Below, piece by piece: positions 1 to 10,893 of a DNA stretch of 64,000 bases. The notes under the pieces were generated by a model. That model was not told the DNA's origin and made no database searches. It saw nothing but the letters and a program-made list of their open reading frames with translations. Position 1 is the first letter of the stretch, and every line of letters starts with the position of its first letter. This stretch comes from Haliclona indistincta (taxonomy: Eukaryota > Porifera > Demospongiae > Haplosclerida > Chalinidae): positions 9,243,047 to 9,307,046 of the forward strand of contig OZ024786.1 in the NCBI GenBank assembly GCA_964017065.1, in the 5' to 3' direction. The position numbers and the translations under genes were made by a program.

Positions 1-1246
1 AAAGCAAGTGAAATAGTTTCTCTACTGTGCTGCTTTGAAAACAATGTCTTTTGATTTTTTCTGCAATTATCCCGAGAACCAAGAGGAGGTTTTTGAAAAG
101 AAATCTTGATATTAAGCATAAGAATGTCTATACTCCAAATGAAGGGGCTGTCAGCTTAACACAGCATCTGGAAAGCTTTCTTACTTGAGTTATTTTGATG
201 TCATGATTGGAATGTTATGTGTGTACGTACAGCACTTAAAACAGGAAAAAACTATCTCGAATTTATTGCTTAGTGAGAAATGCCGTCAAACTGCGTAGGA
301 AGAATGGTTGAAAGCCTGTGACGCTGCAAGCACGGTTGTAAAGGGTTAACATCGGAATATACATTTGCTGTCACAAATGATAAAGTGATGCTTGTTCTTA
401 CACATTGGTCTATGTCTTTTACTTTCATTCGCCTTTTACCCTCGATGCTCAGTTGAGATACTGACTCTATTTCTTCTTCATCGTCAGTTTTTAGAAGGAA
501 AAGATTTTCTACTTTCATGTCAGGGGTATAATGTTGCTATATATTTTTGGTTTACGATAATTATCGCTATGGAGACTGATTCTTTCAAGATATGATTGCT
601 CTCAAACACACTATCTTGCTGATCAATGCGGCTATGGAAGAATTGAGCAAACAGTTTTCTTTTATGAAGTTATTGTTATTTTTTGTCCTTTTACTTACAA
701 TGTGTCTAAATTATTTATTATTGATAGTTGTAACTTTTATCCAGTTCTTTTTGCTTGTAAATTTGACGCCTCCTATTTCTTGACACCTCATTATTTTGAC
801 ACCTCTTATTTCTTGTTTTTAAATGTAAACTTGTCAACAAAAATAATAGTCACTTGCGTCATAATGCATTTACTCCACTTTGTTTTGTTTTACATTTCTT
901 AGAGTGAAATGTTTTTTTATGTTTATTCCAAGATGTTTTATTTTTCTCTTGATTTCAGTCAGTGAGATTAGTCTTTCAACTTACTATTCCTCGGTTCCGT
1001 TTTATAAACTGCTTTTTGGCATGCAATTTTATCTATCTATCTCATTCAAAGACAGACATAGACTCACCATAATGGTCTTATTTTGGTAGTTATTTGTTTT
1101 TATTTGACTAGATTTGTAGCTAACAGTTTATTATGAACTCAAGGAAATTTCCATGTTAAAAATTAAATTAGAAGCATAATAAAATAAGCAGTGTGTAATT
1201 TTTACAGCTCATACCAACCATCATTTTGACTAACTGGTTTACCCAC

Positions 1247-1312
1247 ACCATCCTATGACTGTAGATATCCTCGTATGACTTTTGATATCATCATATGACT
1301 GTAGACATCTAG
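1247..1312. repeat. Short tandem repeat, about 22-bp unit, three copies
   Basis: Three consecutive units share the core ATGACTGTAGATATC or a close variant, with the middle unit reading ATGACTTTTGATATC. It is short, imperfect and non-coding. Confidence 0.6.
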
Positions 1313-1590
1313 GAATGGTAGTAACCTTTTTGAACTGCAGGGTCCAAGTTTGTGCTTGAAGTAGAAGTATAAATTGGCACAGTCCTTGTAACGACGACAG
1401 TAGATAATTGTTCGTGGATACTTTGATCTCTCACTAGAAAGACGGTTAAGAACTGGTGAAAATGTTTCTGATATAGTGTTGAATGTACCGACTGCACAAG
1501 TTATATTTTTCTTATTGGGTGAAAGAGATAGTGCTATAATCGGTGGTTATCAAACGGTTTTTTCTTGACCGGTTCACAGCTCTATATATC

Positions 1591-1850
1591 TTTGTTGTAC
1601 AAAAGTTGTCTTTAAGATGTTTGATGAACGAGTTGGTTACTAGAGCATACATTGGCATAGCAAGAGATCACCCTTTGTGATTCCTTCTTGGAAAGCACTT
1701 CACTTATTGGTTTGTTGAATAGTTCATATCTTTTATTGTTGTACAAAAGTTGTCTTTAAGATGTTTGATGAACGGAGTTCGTTAAGAGCATACATTGGCA
1801 TAGCAAGAGATCACCCTTTGTGGTTCCTTCCTGGGAAAGCACTTCACAGT
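1591..1850. repeat. Tandem duplication, period about 144 bp
   Basis: The block that starts TTGTACAAAAGTTGTC and ends GGAAAGCACTTCAC occurs at about 1591-1702 and again at about 1735-1848. The copies differ by a few substitutions and small indels. No reading frame is conserved across both, so this looks like a plain segmental duplication. Confidence 0.75.
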
Positions 1851-2163
1851 CGACAAAGAGGTCTGTTGACGAGTGTTGATGATTGTAACATGTTGATGGC
1901 TAAAGCCTTTTGATGCACCATAATGTAGTCATCCTTTCTTCCAGCTCCACACCTTTTGTAAGTTGTATAGTGAATCCTTCCTTCTCTTCTTTTGTTGAGG
2001 GTGGAATTCTAAGTTGCAAAAATCTGTGACAGGCCGAAATTCAGCTCCAGAATTGCCTGAACACATGCAAGTAATGTACTATTATGTTCAACCAGTATAT
2101 TATTTATAGCTTGGTGGCAAGAAGTTGATGTAGCTATAACTTTGCACTTCATAGCTCAGTAGC

Positions 2164-2259
2164 TCATTTTATCATCGTGTGCTGATCAACTCTCTCCAGC
2201 AAGTCCACAATGTCTTGATGATTCGTACGTCTCGCGTCATCAAGTGGAGTATCACCAGC
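2164..2259 (-). CDS. Last exon of an ankyrin-repeat protein (partial)
   Basis: The minus strand reads 32 codons from a CTATAG acceptor to a TGA stop. The peptide contains GDTPLDDARRTNHQDIVDLL, a good ankyrin repeat: G-x-TPL at the first turn, H-x-x-IV-x-LL in the second helix. Ankyrin repeats are protein-binding helical hairpins. The exon is in phase 0 and ends about seven residues after the repeat, so it would be the C-terminus. I could not find the upstream exons between 2266 and 3900, so this may be an isolated exon of a decayed gene or the end of a gene with long introns. Confidence 0.55.
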   Translation of the reverse strand, partial: AGDTPLDDARRTNHQDIVDLLERVDQHTMIK

Positions 2260-2265
2260 CTATAG

Positions 2266-3780
2266 TATAACTATAGTTGTCAATCAGTCTGTTGTTCTTT
2301 TTGTGATATTCTTGCACTCAAGTGATTCCTCACAAGTGATTCTTATGTTTTAAGTGAAAGGTCTTGTTTTCTCACCTTAGCTGGAGTTGTTATTGTAGAA
2401 TAGTGTTCCATGAAATAGTGAATATTGTTACTGTAAAAAAACTAATTCTGAGAATTGCCACAATATCTTACTATAAAAACATGGGTAGCAAGCCTTACTT
2501 TGATTTTGACCTTCACCTTTTTACTTGTACATAAAAGCAGTGCTACTTATTCATCATGATGTTGTGCAATGAAGATAATTTATATCATGTTTTGCGTTGC
2601 CATCATGTGTTCCTGAATTCTGTGTATTTTGGGAAAAAATTGTATATTTAAAATGTTTATAAAAGTGATTGTGTGTATAATACGCATACACTTCTGGGCA
2701 GACAGGAGTTAGTGAGCATGCTAGTTATAAGCAGCATTGGGCATGATTACAAGCATGTAAGGTGATCTCTGACAGTGGTTTAATGATTCTGATGTAAAGG
2801 CTATAGCCATGCTTGCCGTACTGTTTGCAAGAGTATAGAATGAGAACTCTAAGGTGTGACAGTGATTGCAACTGTCTGCGATGTGTTTTCCGAGCGAAAT
2901 TTGCTGTTGCCGTTTTACACAGAGGGTGCATGCACTCATTAGTAGCCCACATCTTCAGCCCTTTGCTCACACAGGGACTCCATGGGTCTTCCACCTCGTC
3001 TTCTAGAATAATTATTATCTTTAAGCTACACTGCTCAAGATTGTAGGCCTATAGGATCTCCCGTTTCTTACTGGTATTAAACGGACAGTCTGTTTATGCG
3101 TTCCCTTGTAACCCATGACACAGTTACAGGAAAACAGCTCATCATCTGACGATGTGACGGTGACTATAACTATAACCAAATTCATGCTTGGAGTGGAAGA
3201 GTATAAATGAAAACACTTAAAGGTGTGGCGGTGACAGTGACGTCAGTGACGACCAATAACTATAATGCTTTGTGTGAAAAAGATGTCTTAGTCTTCCTTC
3301 TCCTTCTTTGAAACTATCACTCAAGTGATCATTATTTATTTCAACAATAAATCTACTCCGAATTACCATCCTCTATCTCTTGCATTTCTTCGATGTATTA
3401 TGATCTTGAACATCATCGTCTGACAATAACTAACATACATGAATTGTATAAAGACTGCTTTTATGTCTAATGTACTGCCATGTGCTGAGCTTGTGAACCA
3501 CTGATCACATAGGACAGACCTGTCTAATGACAGTGAAACTTCTGTGATTTAATGCATGAACAAGGCATCTTTCATTCCGTAGACAACCGTGGAATTCCTG
3601 TGTCTTCAAAGACAGTATACAACTGTCCAGTAGTTACTGATATGAGAATACACCTTTCTTTGTCCGCTTGCTTCAATGAGTGGACCATGAAGGCTGACTT
3701 CTGGACAGGCCTCACACAAGGTTTTACAATGCCTTTTTATCCTAGTGATTTAGATCGGACCAATTGAATTGTTTTACCAA
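2266..3780. other. Region without recognisable gene
   Basis: Only short open frames occur on both strands, none with a recognisable domain or a plausible chain of splice sites. It could contain introns or upstream exons of the minus-strand ankyrin gene, or distal promoter sequence for the gene at 3913. Confidence 0.4.
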
Positions 3781-3827
3781 GGTGTGGATAGTTGCCATGG
3801 TTACCGACTGGTTTTTCCTAGAATTAG

Positions 3828-3912
3828 ACGATTATATAATTCCGCTTCAGATGTATTTTTTTCAGTTTAGCAAAAGCGCTCTTTAAGTTTATCTGCTGAG
3901 TTTTTTTGTAAA
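3828..3912 (+). promoter_or_regulatory. Putative core promoter and 5' UTR of the 633-residue membrane protein gene
   Basis: A TATA-like run TTATATAATT lies at about 3831-3840, roughly 75-80 bases before the ATG at 3913. That would place a start site near 3865. An upstream ATG at 3851 opens an 11-codon frame that ends at TAA, and it would precede such a start site. The pyrimidine run followed by CAG near 3862 could instead be a 3' splice site of a 5' UTR intron. The two readings cannot be separated without transcript data. Confidence 0.35.
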
Positions 3913-5814
3913 ATGGCTGGCGCTTCAGTTCCACAAGAGCAGCTTACTATGGCTACTAGTGAAAATGAAAGTGTAGTTGTGACCAAGGGCTCGGCTACCA
4001 TGGAGGCAACACAGACCAAAGCAGCTGTCACAGTTATAGATCCAGAGGCTGGAGTTGCAGTAGTTGGAGAAATGCAGCATAAAACTGCATGTGTTGTGAC
4101 TGAAGATGGTATTTTCTATCGAGAAGTTCGTGAGATTCGAATGGCTGTAGTAGAAATTAAAAGCCTCCAGGAGCAAGAAACAGCAGCCCTCGCAATTGAA
4201 GGTCCGAAATCGATTCTTGATGATAAAGAGACATGCGAAGAAAAGTGTTGCGAAGTATGTGCTGCTCGCATCAATGGAAGGAAGGGATTGGCTTCTGTCG
4301 TTGAATTGAAGTCACTTCGCAAAGCACGAGAGGTTGGAAAGAAGCACTTGAAAGAAAAGGTATTCCCTCTATTTTCAACGTATGGCAGAGAGTTGTGGAC
4401 TTATGCACAGTTTCTGATCACGGTGGGTCTTACCCTTTATTCTGTTATTGACCTTGCCGCTAGTGACCCAAGCAGACAAACAATTGTTGACTTTGTTTCT
4501 CTTGGCTTCTCTATTGTCTCCTGTGCTTTAACCGTCCTGGACATTGGTGTTACCATCTATTTTCATCGATGCAAGCTAGCTTGTGACTTTGGTCGATATG
4601 TATCAAATAGGGATAAGCGAAATTCTGAAGGAAACGGTGAAACTGACTCTGAAACCAAAGATGTACCTGAGGATGATGCAGAGGAGACTGATCCTGAATC
4701 AGCACAAGAGCAAACCTGTTGTAACGAAGGAGGACACTGTGATCAATGCTGTAAGCTATGCTGCAAGAACAAGTATGCTGATTTGGTGCGTATGCTACTG
4801 ATCGAGGTATTTGTCTACCCTATTACGATATGCTCAATGTTCAAGCTTTTTTTTAACATTCTACGTGACGATGGCAAAGTTGATGCTCGTGCTGGCTTCA
4901 GTATTGTAGTGTTTGGTTTAGTAGTGCTTTGGAAGATTGTTACCATATATGGTATTCGCACTTTTGTGCTTTGCAGAACCATTCTTGCCATTCAGAAATT
5001 TCGAAAAGATGGTCCGGTGGAAAAAACTGCTCGGTCGTTTCACATTCGATTTTTTGTTCATGTAATGGGACAAATGTTTTCACAAGTAGTGATGATCGTG
5101 TGTGTTGGAGCAAAGATGTATTACGAAAACAGGAATTTTTCTACAGACAACACCGTTCATATCAGTGGTTTTCTTTGGTACATGATCATTGGAGCTTTCG
5201 TCATACCTCTGGCTGGTGTTTTGACTTTTGCTATTGCTAATTTTTATTCTGTCCAAGAGTATCCGATTGGTTTCTTTCTTGATCTACTGCACACAGTCGT
5301 CAAGAAGAGAGGTTTTGGAGATGCCATGTCTCCGAGCATGAAGAAAAACGAGAAGGGCAAGAAGTCGGTTAAACTTGGAATGTCTAAAGAGATGGAAGAA
5401 GAGGCCAAACGAATTGCTGAAAAAATCGAGAGTGAATTCACCAAGATACACAACACGAATACTTTGAACAAGTATGGCTACGTATTCCAAAGCCCGTTGC
5501 TGATAGCTCTGTCGATAGCGTACGCTGGTTTTCTACTTGCTTTTGCTATATGCTGTATACTGGTTCCTAGCTCTGACGTCACTGGTGGTGTCGAATTAGT
5601 GGTTCTTTACAGTTCATCCCTTGGGTGGATAGTATTTTACATCTTAGGAGTCATACTGGTCAATCTTCTGAACATTCTTGTGCTCTTGGTTGCTGGCGTA
5701 TGGGTTGCAATCATCGTCGGTGTACTGCTTCTTATAATCTTGGTGATTTTACTCATAATCTTTTGCATAGTATGTCATACAGCAACCAGCAAAGACACAA
5801 ATCGTCGTTACTGA
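3913..5814 (+). CDS. Multi-pass membrane protein with two Cys-rich motifs, single exon
   Basis: A continuous 633-residue frame with no intron, far longer than any neighbour. I do not recognise the family. Residues 1-150 are polar and probably cytoplasmic, with Cys 108, 112, 113 and 116 in CEEKCCEVC. Hydrophobic segments lie near 160-182, 191-217, 291-316, 327-354, 378-403, 416-447, 527-551 and 560-622; the last stretch holds two or three helices. The loop at 230-288 is acidic and ends in a second cluster of seven Cys (269-284) just before a helix. Each Cys cluster thus leads into a helix pair, which suggests an internal duplication. Residues 465-515 are highly charged with KKNEKGKK and a helical Glu/Lys stretch. 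A membrane role such as transport or sensing is possible but not shown. The start is the first ATG after the upstream stops. No pore, transporter or receptor signature was seen. Confidence 0.9.
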   Translation: MAGASVPQEQLTMATSENESVVVTKGSATMEATQTKAAVTVIDPEAGVAVVGEMQHKTACVVTEDGIFYREVREIRMAVVEIKSLQEQETAALAIEGPKSILDDKETCEEKCCEVCAARINGRKGLASVVELKSLRKAREVGKKHLKEKVFPLFSTYGRELWTYAQFLITVGLTLYSVIDLAASDPSRQTIVDFVSLGFSIVSCALTVLDIGVTIYFHRCKLACDFGRYVSNRDKRNSEGNGETDSETKDVPEDDAEETDPESAQEQTCCNEGGHCDQCCKLCCKNKYADLVRMLLIEVFVYPITICSMFKLFFNILRDDGKVDARAGFSIVVFGLVVLWKIVTIYGIRTFVLCRTILAIQKFRKDGPVEKTARSFHIRFFVHVMGQMFSQVVMIVCVGAKMYYENRNFSTDNTVHISGFLWYMIIGAFVIPLAGVLTFAIANFYSVQEYPIGFFLDLLHTVVKKRGFGDAMSPSMKKNEKGKKSVKLGMSKEMEEEAKRIAEKIESEFTKIHNTNTLNKYGYVFQSPLLIALSIAYAGFLLAFAICCILVPSSDVTGGVELVVLYSSSLGWIVFYILGVILVNLLNILVLLVAGVWVAIIVGVLLLIILVILLIIFCIVCHTATSKDTNRRY

Positions 5815-6240
5815 ACATGATACCGGACAGTGTGTGAACTGATAATTATTTGTGTTAGTTATTTGCATTGATTATTGTACAATCATATTACTTGTGTTTA
5901 GATGGGTCAATTAAATTGTTTTCTGAAGAAGTTGAAGTTAAATGTTCGGTCCGCATTCACTGATGATAGCTGCTCATATATTGTAAAGTTTTGCTTCTCG
6001 TTGTCTGATGATGGTTGAATAGTTTGCTTCCTACACCTAGTCAGTGCCAAGCCAGTTGCAGTGCCAAGCAGGTACAAGTTGTTTGGCTGCATTCATGATT
6101 TACTGGAAGCCTATCAGGGTTAGTTTCCTAGAAATGAATGTTAGCTTAGCTATCATAATAGGAGGAGTTAAGTAAGGGCTGTGGTATGTTTTGTTGAAAG
6201 AACTAAAAATATATTTTAACAGGGTCATCAGAACTTGCAG
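5815..6240 (+). other. 3' flank of the membrane protein gene
   Basis: AT-rich sequence follows the TGA stop. ATTAAA occurs at about 5909-5914, some 95 bases after the stop, and is a plausible polyadenylation signal. No other coding signal was seen. Confidence 0.4.
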
Positions 6241-6254
6241 GGTTGGGGTGATGT

Positions 6255-6445
6255 ACTTTGAAAATACTGAAGTACAAGTACATAGCAAAGTTTGCCTTGG
6301 GACTTAAGTACAAGTACAAGTACTAAGATTTGTACTTAAATACAAGTACAAGTACTAAGATTTGTACTTAAATACAGTACAAGTACATAGCAAAGTTTAC
6401 CTTGGGACTTGAATACAAGTACTAAGATATTATGTTAGTACAAGT
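6255..6445. repeat. GTACAAGTACTAAGATTTGTACTTAAATA-type tandem repeat
   Basis: Units built on AAGTACAAGTACTAAGATT and its partner TTTGTACTTAAATACAAG are repeated, and a longer block with CATAGCAAAGTTTRCC occurs twice. The core GTACTTAAGTAC is self-complementary, so the array can form many small hairpins. Non-coding. Confidence 0.7.
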
Positions 6446-6701
6446 ACAGTTTTAACTATGAGCTTGTCAAGTTTGTTGGAGAAATGACTTCATGATTATG
6501 CATTTCATTTCACTGTTCACTCTATTTTATAAACCCAAAGTCCAAAACTATGTTTAAAATGGCTAATACACACTGTTGCTTCATGTCTGTGTTGCCAAGT
6601 TACTTCGAGCTAGGAACCTTCGTCCTAGAATATAGAGAAAAGGCAACACGTCTACTAAATAGCTCACCTGAACTCAATTGATCATGGCGATCATGCACGT
6701 G

Positions 6702-7100
6702 CTAGTAGACCACACCTCCAGCCAACGCCCCCACGCTTGGGGTGTTGGCTGTTGCTTGTTTAAAATAACAGCAATGAGGTAGTAGTAGCTCGCAAATTTT
6801 TTCCTTTGGAAGGATTTGTTTGTCACAAATGTTCTTGTACTTTTGTAACAAATCTTTAGTATCATCGACAGTAAGGTTCACTTGAGTGCTCTCATCACTA
6901 GCTAGCTTAGCTTGTTTTGTTGTTCTCTGGGAATATAGCATTAAACACAATCGATCTGATGTCCCTATAGTAGATGTGTTATCATCTGTTGTTGTTGTAG
7001 TGGTATCCACTTGATCTTTTCTCTTGATAAACACTCTGTTGTGTTGAACATAAATGATGTTCACAAGTAATCCATTTCCATTTGGTCCATAACACTTCAA
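6702..7100 (-). CDS. Hypothetical exon, 132 residues
   Basis: An open minus-strand frame with balanced composition: a run of Thr near residues 34-39, then a helical acidic stretch, then ICELLLPHCCYFKQATA. The sequence just upstream, GAGCTTTTTGAAG, could be an acceptor, giving the frame a few more residues. No domain was recognised. The neighbouring minus-strand piece at 8.1-8.3 kb could belong to the same transcript. Coding status is inferred only from length and composition. Confidence 0.35.
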   Translation of the reverse strand: MKCYGPNGNGLLVNIIYVQHNRVFIKRKDQVDTTTTTTDDNTSTIGTSDRLCLMLYSQRTTKQAKLASDESTQVNLTVDDTKDLLQKYKNICDKQILPKEKICELLLPHCCYFKQATANTPSVGALAGGVVY

Positions 7101-7507
7101 AAAGCTCTACGAACATAACGAAGAAAATTCGTTTTTTCGATCATCAAACATTGTAGCTCTCCTTTCCACCCATTGGAGTGAGTTTGTTAGCCATAGGATT
7201 CTAGTGAAGTCTACTCTGTAGAATCTAAGTTTTTGTAAGTTGGGCTATAAGCCTTAATTCATTACTGCTCAATGGAACACTTATCCAAACATGTTGGTGT
7301 TATAGTTGCTGAATCTTGACATTGAGTAGCGTGTGATATGCTTATTTGTTTAGACTATGCAAGAGGAAGCTGCAGAGCTAGCTGTATGACATGTGATATA
7401 ATTTACAATGACTAACACGATTGCAGTAGTCAAAACTATAAAACGACACTGCCTCTGAAAATTGAGCAAGATCTTGCACTGGTAACTTCTCTTACCGTTA
7501 CCTTCCT

Positions 7508-8160
7508 CTGTGCATTTGCAGTGTAAGTAGGCCATTGGTCAAGTGGCTTTGAAATCAACTTCTCTATCTCGTTTAGTGTTCCTTTAGTGGGACGTTGTTT
7601 ATGAATGCATCAGCAAATCCATGCCACACTAAGGGACCACCATTGTATGGTTGTCCCTTAGTCCCATTGTTATTAAAATGGAGTTGCGGAGTTCGTGAAC
7701 TTGTTCCGCAATTCTAAAGTGACACCTTCAGACACTATGCAAAGGATGTTTTCACTGTACTGCTAGATAGAGTAAAGCTAATTTTGGACTCGTGAAACTG
7801 TCGTAATGGCAAGTAAATGTTGTTTACCACTGTGCATTTGCAGTGTAAGTAGGCCATTGGTCAAGTGGCTTTGAAATCAACTCCTCTATCTTGTTTAGTG
7901 TTCCTTTAGTGGGACGTTGTTTATGAATGCATCAGCAAATCCATGCCACACTAAGGGACCACCATTGTATGGTTGTCCCTTAGTCCCATTGTTATCAAAA
8001 TGGAGTTGCGGAGTTCGTGAACTTGTTCCTAAATAATGCAATTCTAAAGTGACACCTTCAGACACTATGCAAAGGATGTTTTCACTGTACTGCTAGATAG
8101 AGTAATGCTAATTTTGGACTCGTGAAACTGTCGTAATGGCAAGTCAATGTTGTTTACCAC
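7508..8160. repeat. Tandem duplication, period 322 bp
   Basis: The segment beginning CTGTGCATTTGCAGTGTAAG at 7508 recurs at 7830 and the similarity runs to about 8160. Differences are a handful of substitutions plus a short insertion (CTAAATAAT) in the second copy, so the event is recent. The end of each unit is antisense to the coding-like piece at 8065-8250, so part of that exon was duplicated. A fragment of the same sequence (CACTGTACTGCTAGATAG) also occurs at 30.51 kb. Confidence 0.85.
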
Positions 8161-8296
8161 AACTTTTTCTACAGATGTCCAATCATTAATTTTACTGCCT
8201 ACGATGGTGTTAGCCGTAGCTTTTTGATCTTCGCTTTGGCCAAATAACAATGGAATCGGAGCAGCATCGCTTTCGAGTGGTAGTAGCCATAGCCTG
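8065..8296 (-). CDS. Hypothetical exon overlapping the 322-bp duplication
   Basis: A minus-strand frame following a TTTTTCAG acceptor near 8297. It includes DWTSVEKVVVNNIDLPLRQF, with no hydrophobic segment. It ends at a stop shortly after the sequence duplicated upstream at 7.7-7.8 kb. No family was recognised. It could be an exon of a repeat-borne gene, since part of it recurs at 30.5 kb. Confidence 0.3.
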
Positions 8297-8749
8297 AAAA
8301 AGAGGGCAAGAGGTTACCAGTGCTAGATAAATACACGAGCTTGGTGCACAAAATAATAGTCTACACAGTAAGACTAACCAAGTAGCCATCTACTAAAACA
8401 CTATTATGATCAGGGCTCAGCTGCTAGGCATATGACTACGACGGCATTTCATGATCGTCATCATCAAACAGTGTAGCTCTCCTTTCCACCCATTGGAGTG
8501 AGTGTTGCCTCAATTTTGAGTAGGATTCCAGTGAAGTCTTCTCTGTAGAATCGTAAGTGATGGGATATAACTGAAGTACTGTAACCCTCGCACATGTGCC
8601 GAGGGTTAATTAATTAGGAACTTTCGCTTAGGTCTTAACTAGAAACATCGATTCTGTCTTTTGCTCAATGACAGAGATGTCTTCTCGCTTTCTGCTTTCA
8701 AGGCTCTTGTTAAGGGATGATTGATGTCTCATTATAAAAATAATCATAA

Positions 8750-9222
8750 TAAAAATAACCCATCATCAATTGTTTACAGATCCACATTGTATTTCACTCA
8801 CGTACGCCTGGAATGTTCTCTCAAACATATTGTACTAACGTACTGCTGATTACTGCATGGACACACACGTACTGTGCTCCATTAGCTCTATAACACTAGT
8901 GCCAGCCTTGTAGTCCTCACTGCTAACGTTCCGTGTTGAGTTGAATTGTTGTGTTAAAGTTATTGTATCACTTGTCTCGACTGATTATGCATGTGCCTTA
9001 GGTGTCCGGCCATTGCTATAGAAAAATATTGACAGCCATTTTAAAATTTTGGTGTGTGCAGAGTCATGCATCCTCGTGTAGTGTCTAGCTTCAACTCAAT
9101 CAAATATGTAAGGAAGGATTGTGTCTCATTGTCCTCAATGCACGAGTGTGTTGCAGAATCGTGTCGTGTATCTTTCTGAGTTCCTTACCGGTCCCATCTT
9201 TGAGTGGGGATTACTTGTTATT
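8750..9222. repeat. Dispersed repeat R1, copy 1 of 3
   Basis: About 470 bp shared with 17.64-18.14 kb and 19.32-19.83 kb, all in the same orientation. Landmarks are CCTGGAATGTTCTCTC, GTGCCAGCCTTGTAGT and GTGTCCGGCCAT. This copy lacks the downstream block that follows in copies 2 and 3. I found no long open frame and no clear terminal repeats. Confidence 0.8.
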
Positions 9223-9825
9223 CTGCTAATGTTAAACTTTTTCTTTACTTGTTTGCAAGTCTTTTTTGTAATAATATATTATGTTAGATAAAATTTCACA
9301 GTATGAGCTATAATAGTTTATACCTATTCTAATTTTTGTTTGCTTTCAGGCGGCTCACCAGAATTTAGTGCTGGGCGATTGTGCTATTTTGACCATCACG
9401 ATCGATTGTTGCAAAAACATCACGATACGATTATTATTGCGATTATTTTAACAATTTTTAAAAAAATTTCATGCATATCATCTTTGGCTGGGAATCAAAG
9501 TAATCCCATGCCTTGCTTGTAGCTCCCACAGGTGGCAATAGTTCAACTTGAGAAGCCATGGTTTAGACAAGTTAGACAACCAAAGTAAACAGCTAGTTAA
9601 CACTGAAGTCTGGCACTGCAGCTAGCTGAATCAAACACACACTGGCCACATGTTTTGACAATGCGCATGCGCAAAACAAACACGTGGTTAATCGATATCT
9701 AATGTATTTATAATCACAATTGCGATTATAGAAAACAATCGAAATAATCGCCCAGCACTACCAGAATTCTCCTGCAATGGAGAATTTAATAGCATTTCAT
9801 TATTAAACAATTGTTATCTCACATC
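9223..9825. other. Region without recognisable gene
   Basis: AT-rich sequence. GTGCTGGGCGATTGTGCTAT at about 9368 and AATCGCCCAGCAC near 9750-9762 are inverted partners about 370 bp apart, so a small terminal-inverted-repeat element could lie between them. No protein-coding signal was seen. Confidence 0.35.
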
Positions 9826-10230
9826 GTGCTTGTCTGCCTCAGGCTCTTCAACGTTGTCTGTCCACCTCTTTCTCTTTAATGAAAGATCAGGATCCTGCAG
9901 CAAGACAGAGCTTATGGATACATAATTGTAGTAGCTAGTAGCTTACAATTCCTTGGGCCCATGGAGGTGGTGGAGGTGGGTCCCATATCACTTTCCCATC
10001 TAGATCCCATGATGGTGGTTTGGGAACTGCTGCCCCGAAAATGTCGGAGAAATTCAGGTACTCCAACATCCCATTCATCCCACCTTCGTTGGTGGGAGAG
10101 GGGTTCCTGAACTCCTCCGGTACATGCCACCCCTCGTGGTGGATCGGTGACGACGGATCATCGGGTCGGCCCCATCAGAAATGGCCAGCCCTGGATGGTT
10201 CCAGCCTCTCTTCAGCTACACATGCAAGCA
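9826..10230 (-). pseudogene. Two-exon C-terminal gene fragment, Pro/Trp-rich
   Basis: On the minus strand a frame reads WHVPEEFRNPSPTNEGGM, then an IFGAAVPKPPSWDLDGK segment and IWDPPPPPWAQGI. It reaches a GTAAGC donor at about 9948. A following exon (about 9897 to 9826) starts after GCTGCAG, stays in frame and ends in a Lys/Arg and acidic tail with TGA/TAA stop context. The 50-bp intron fits this genome. Upstream, an in-frame TGA interrupts the exon near 10184, so either translation starts after it or the gene is broken. No family was recognised. Confidence 0.4.
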
Positions 10231-10359
10231 GAAAACAATAATAACTAGATGATTGTACATGGACAATGTGGGGCGAGCCTGAGCGAGTGCATTGCAGACG
10301 ATCTCTAACCTTTGTACTCATAGTTTGATAATAACTAGGTGGTTTGATACAATACTTTT

Positions 10360-10800
10360 AGCTTTTGGCAAGTGAGTATCTTGTGCGTAAGTTCTCTTTG
10401 CTCACAGGCATGTCAGACACAAAGGCTCCTCTATTTCACCAATAGACCGATGAAATTTAAGCATTTTAGCTCTGACATCAGGCTGATCAAGAAGAGCAAC
10501 TTCTGAATGAACCAATTGTCTTACCGACTCTCTTGCAGACGTTGTAGTCTAGACTCTAGTATTTCTTAATGCTATATCCTCAGCACTGTGCCGCTCGTGT
10601 TCTTGGTCCCTCATGTGTTGGAGCCTTTATTCTCTTTGCTCACTAGTTTCAGCAGCACATTGTTCCTGTCCTTGGTCCCTCATGCGTTGGAGCCAATCTT
10701 CTCTTTGCTCACTAGTTTCAGCAGCACGTCGTTCCTGTTCTTTGTCCCTCATGCGCTTTAGCCTATTCTTTCAACGTTCATCGGTCTCAGCAGTACGTAG
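10360..10800 (-). pseudogene. Helitron-type N-terminal fragment with 23-residue repeats
   Basis: The minus strand encodes at least three units of a 69-bp repeat, translated as RLQRMRDQE..AAETSEQRE and variants, interrupted by two in-frame stops. Downstream comes VRAKMLKFHRSIGEIEEPLC and a Cys pair. From memory, arrays of RLxxMRxxExERxAAET followed by a short VQAKMxKFH...CSTC zinc motif precede the Helitron-like rep/helicase in animal Helitrons. No rep or helicase domain is present here, so this is a decayed remnant. Confidence 0.6.
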
Positions 10801-10893
10801 CTCATGCTGTTGAAGTCTCAGCTGTTTTGTGGAGGATTGTGTGGCTATCTGCAGCACACCAGCTGAGTCCTGCCGACGTGTCGACACTGCTGT

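Larger units (their letters stand above)
1..2163. other. AT-rich region without recognisable gene
   Basis: Both strands carry only short open frames with no family resemblance. The stretch is T-rich on the plus strand in its first kilobase. The only structure I see is a short tandem repeat near 1.25 kb and a tandem duplication at 1.6-1.85 kb, listed separately. Part of it may be the 3' flank of the minus-strand ankyrin exon that ends at 2164. Confidence 0.5.
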
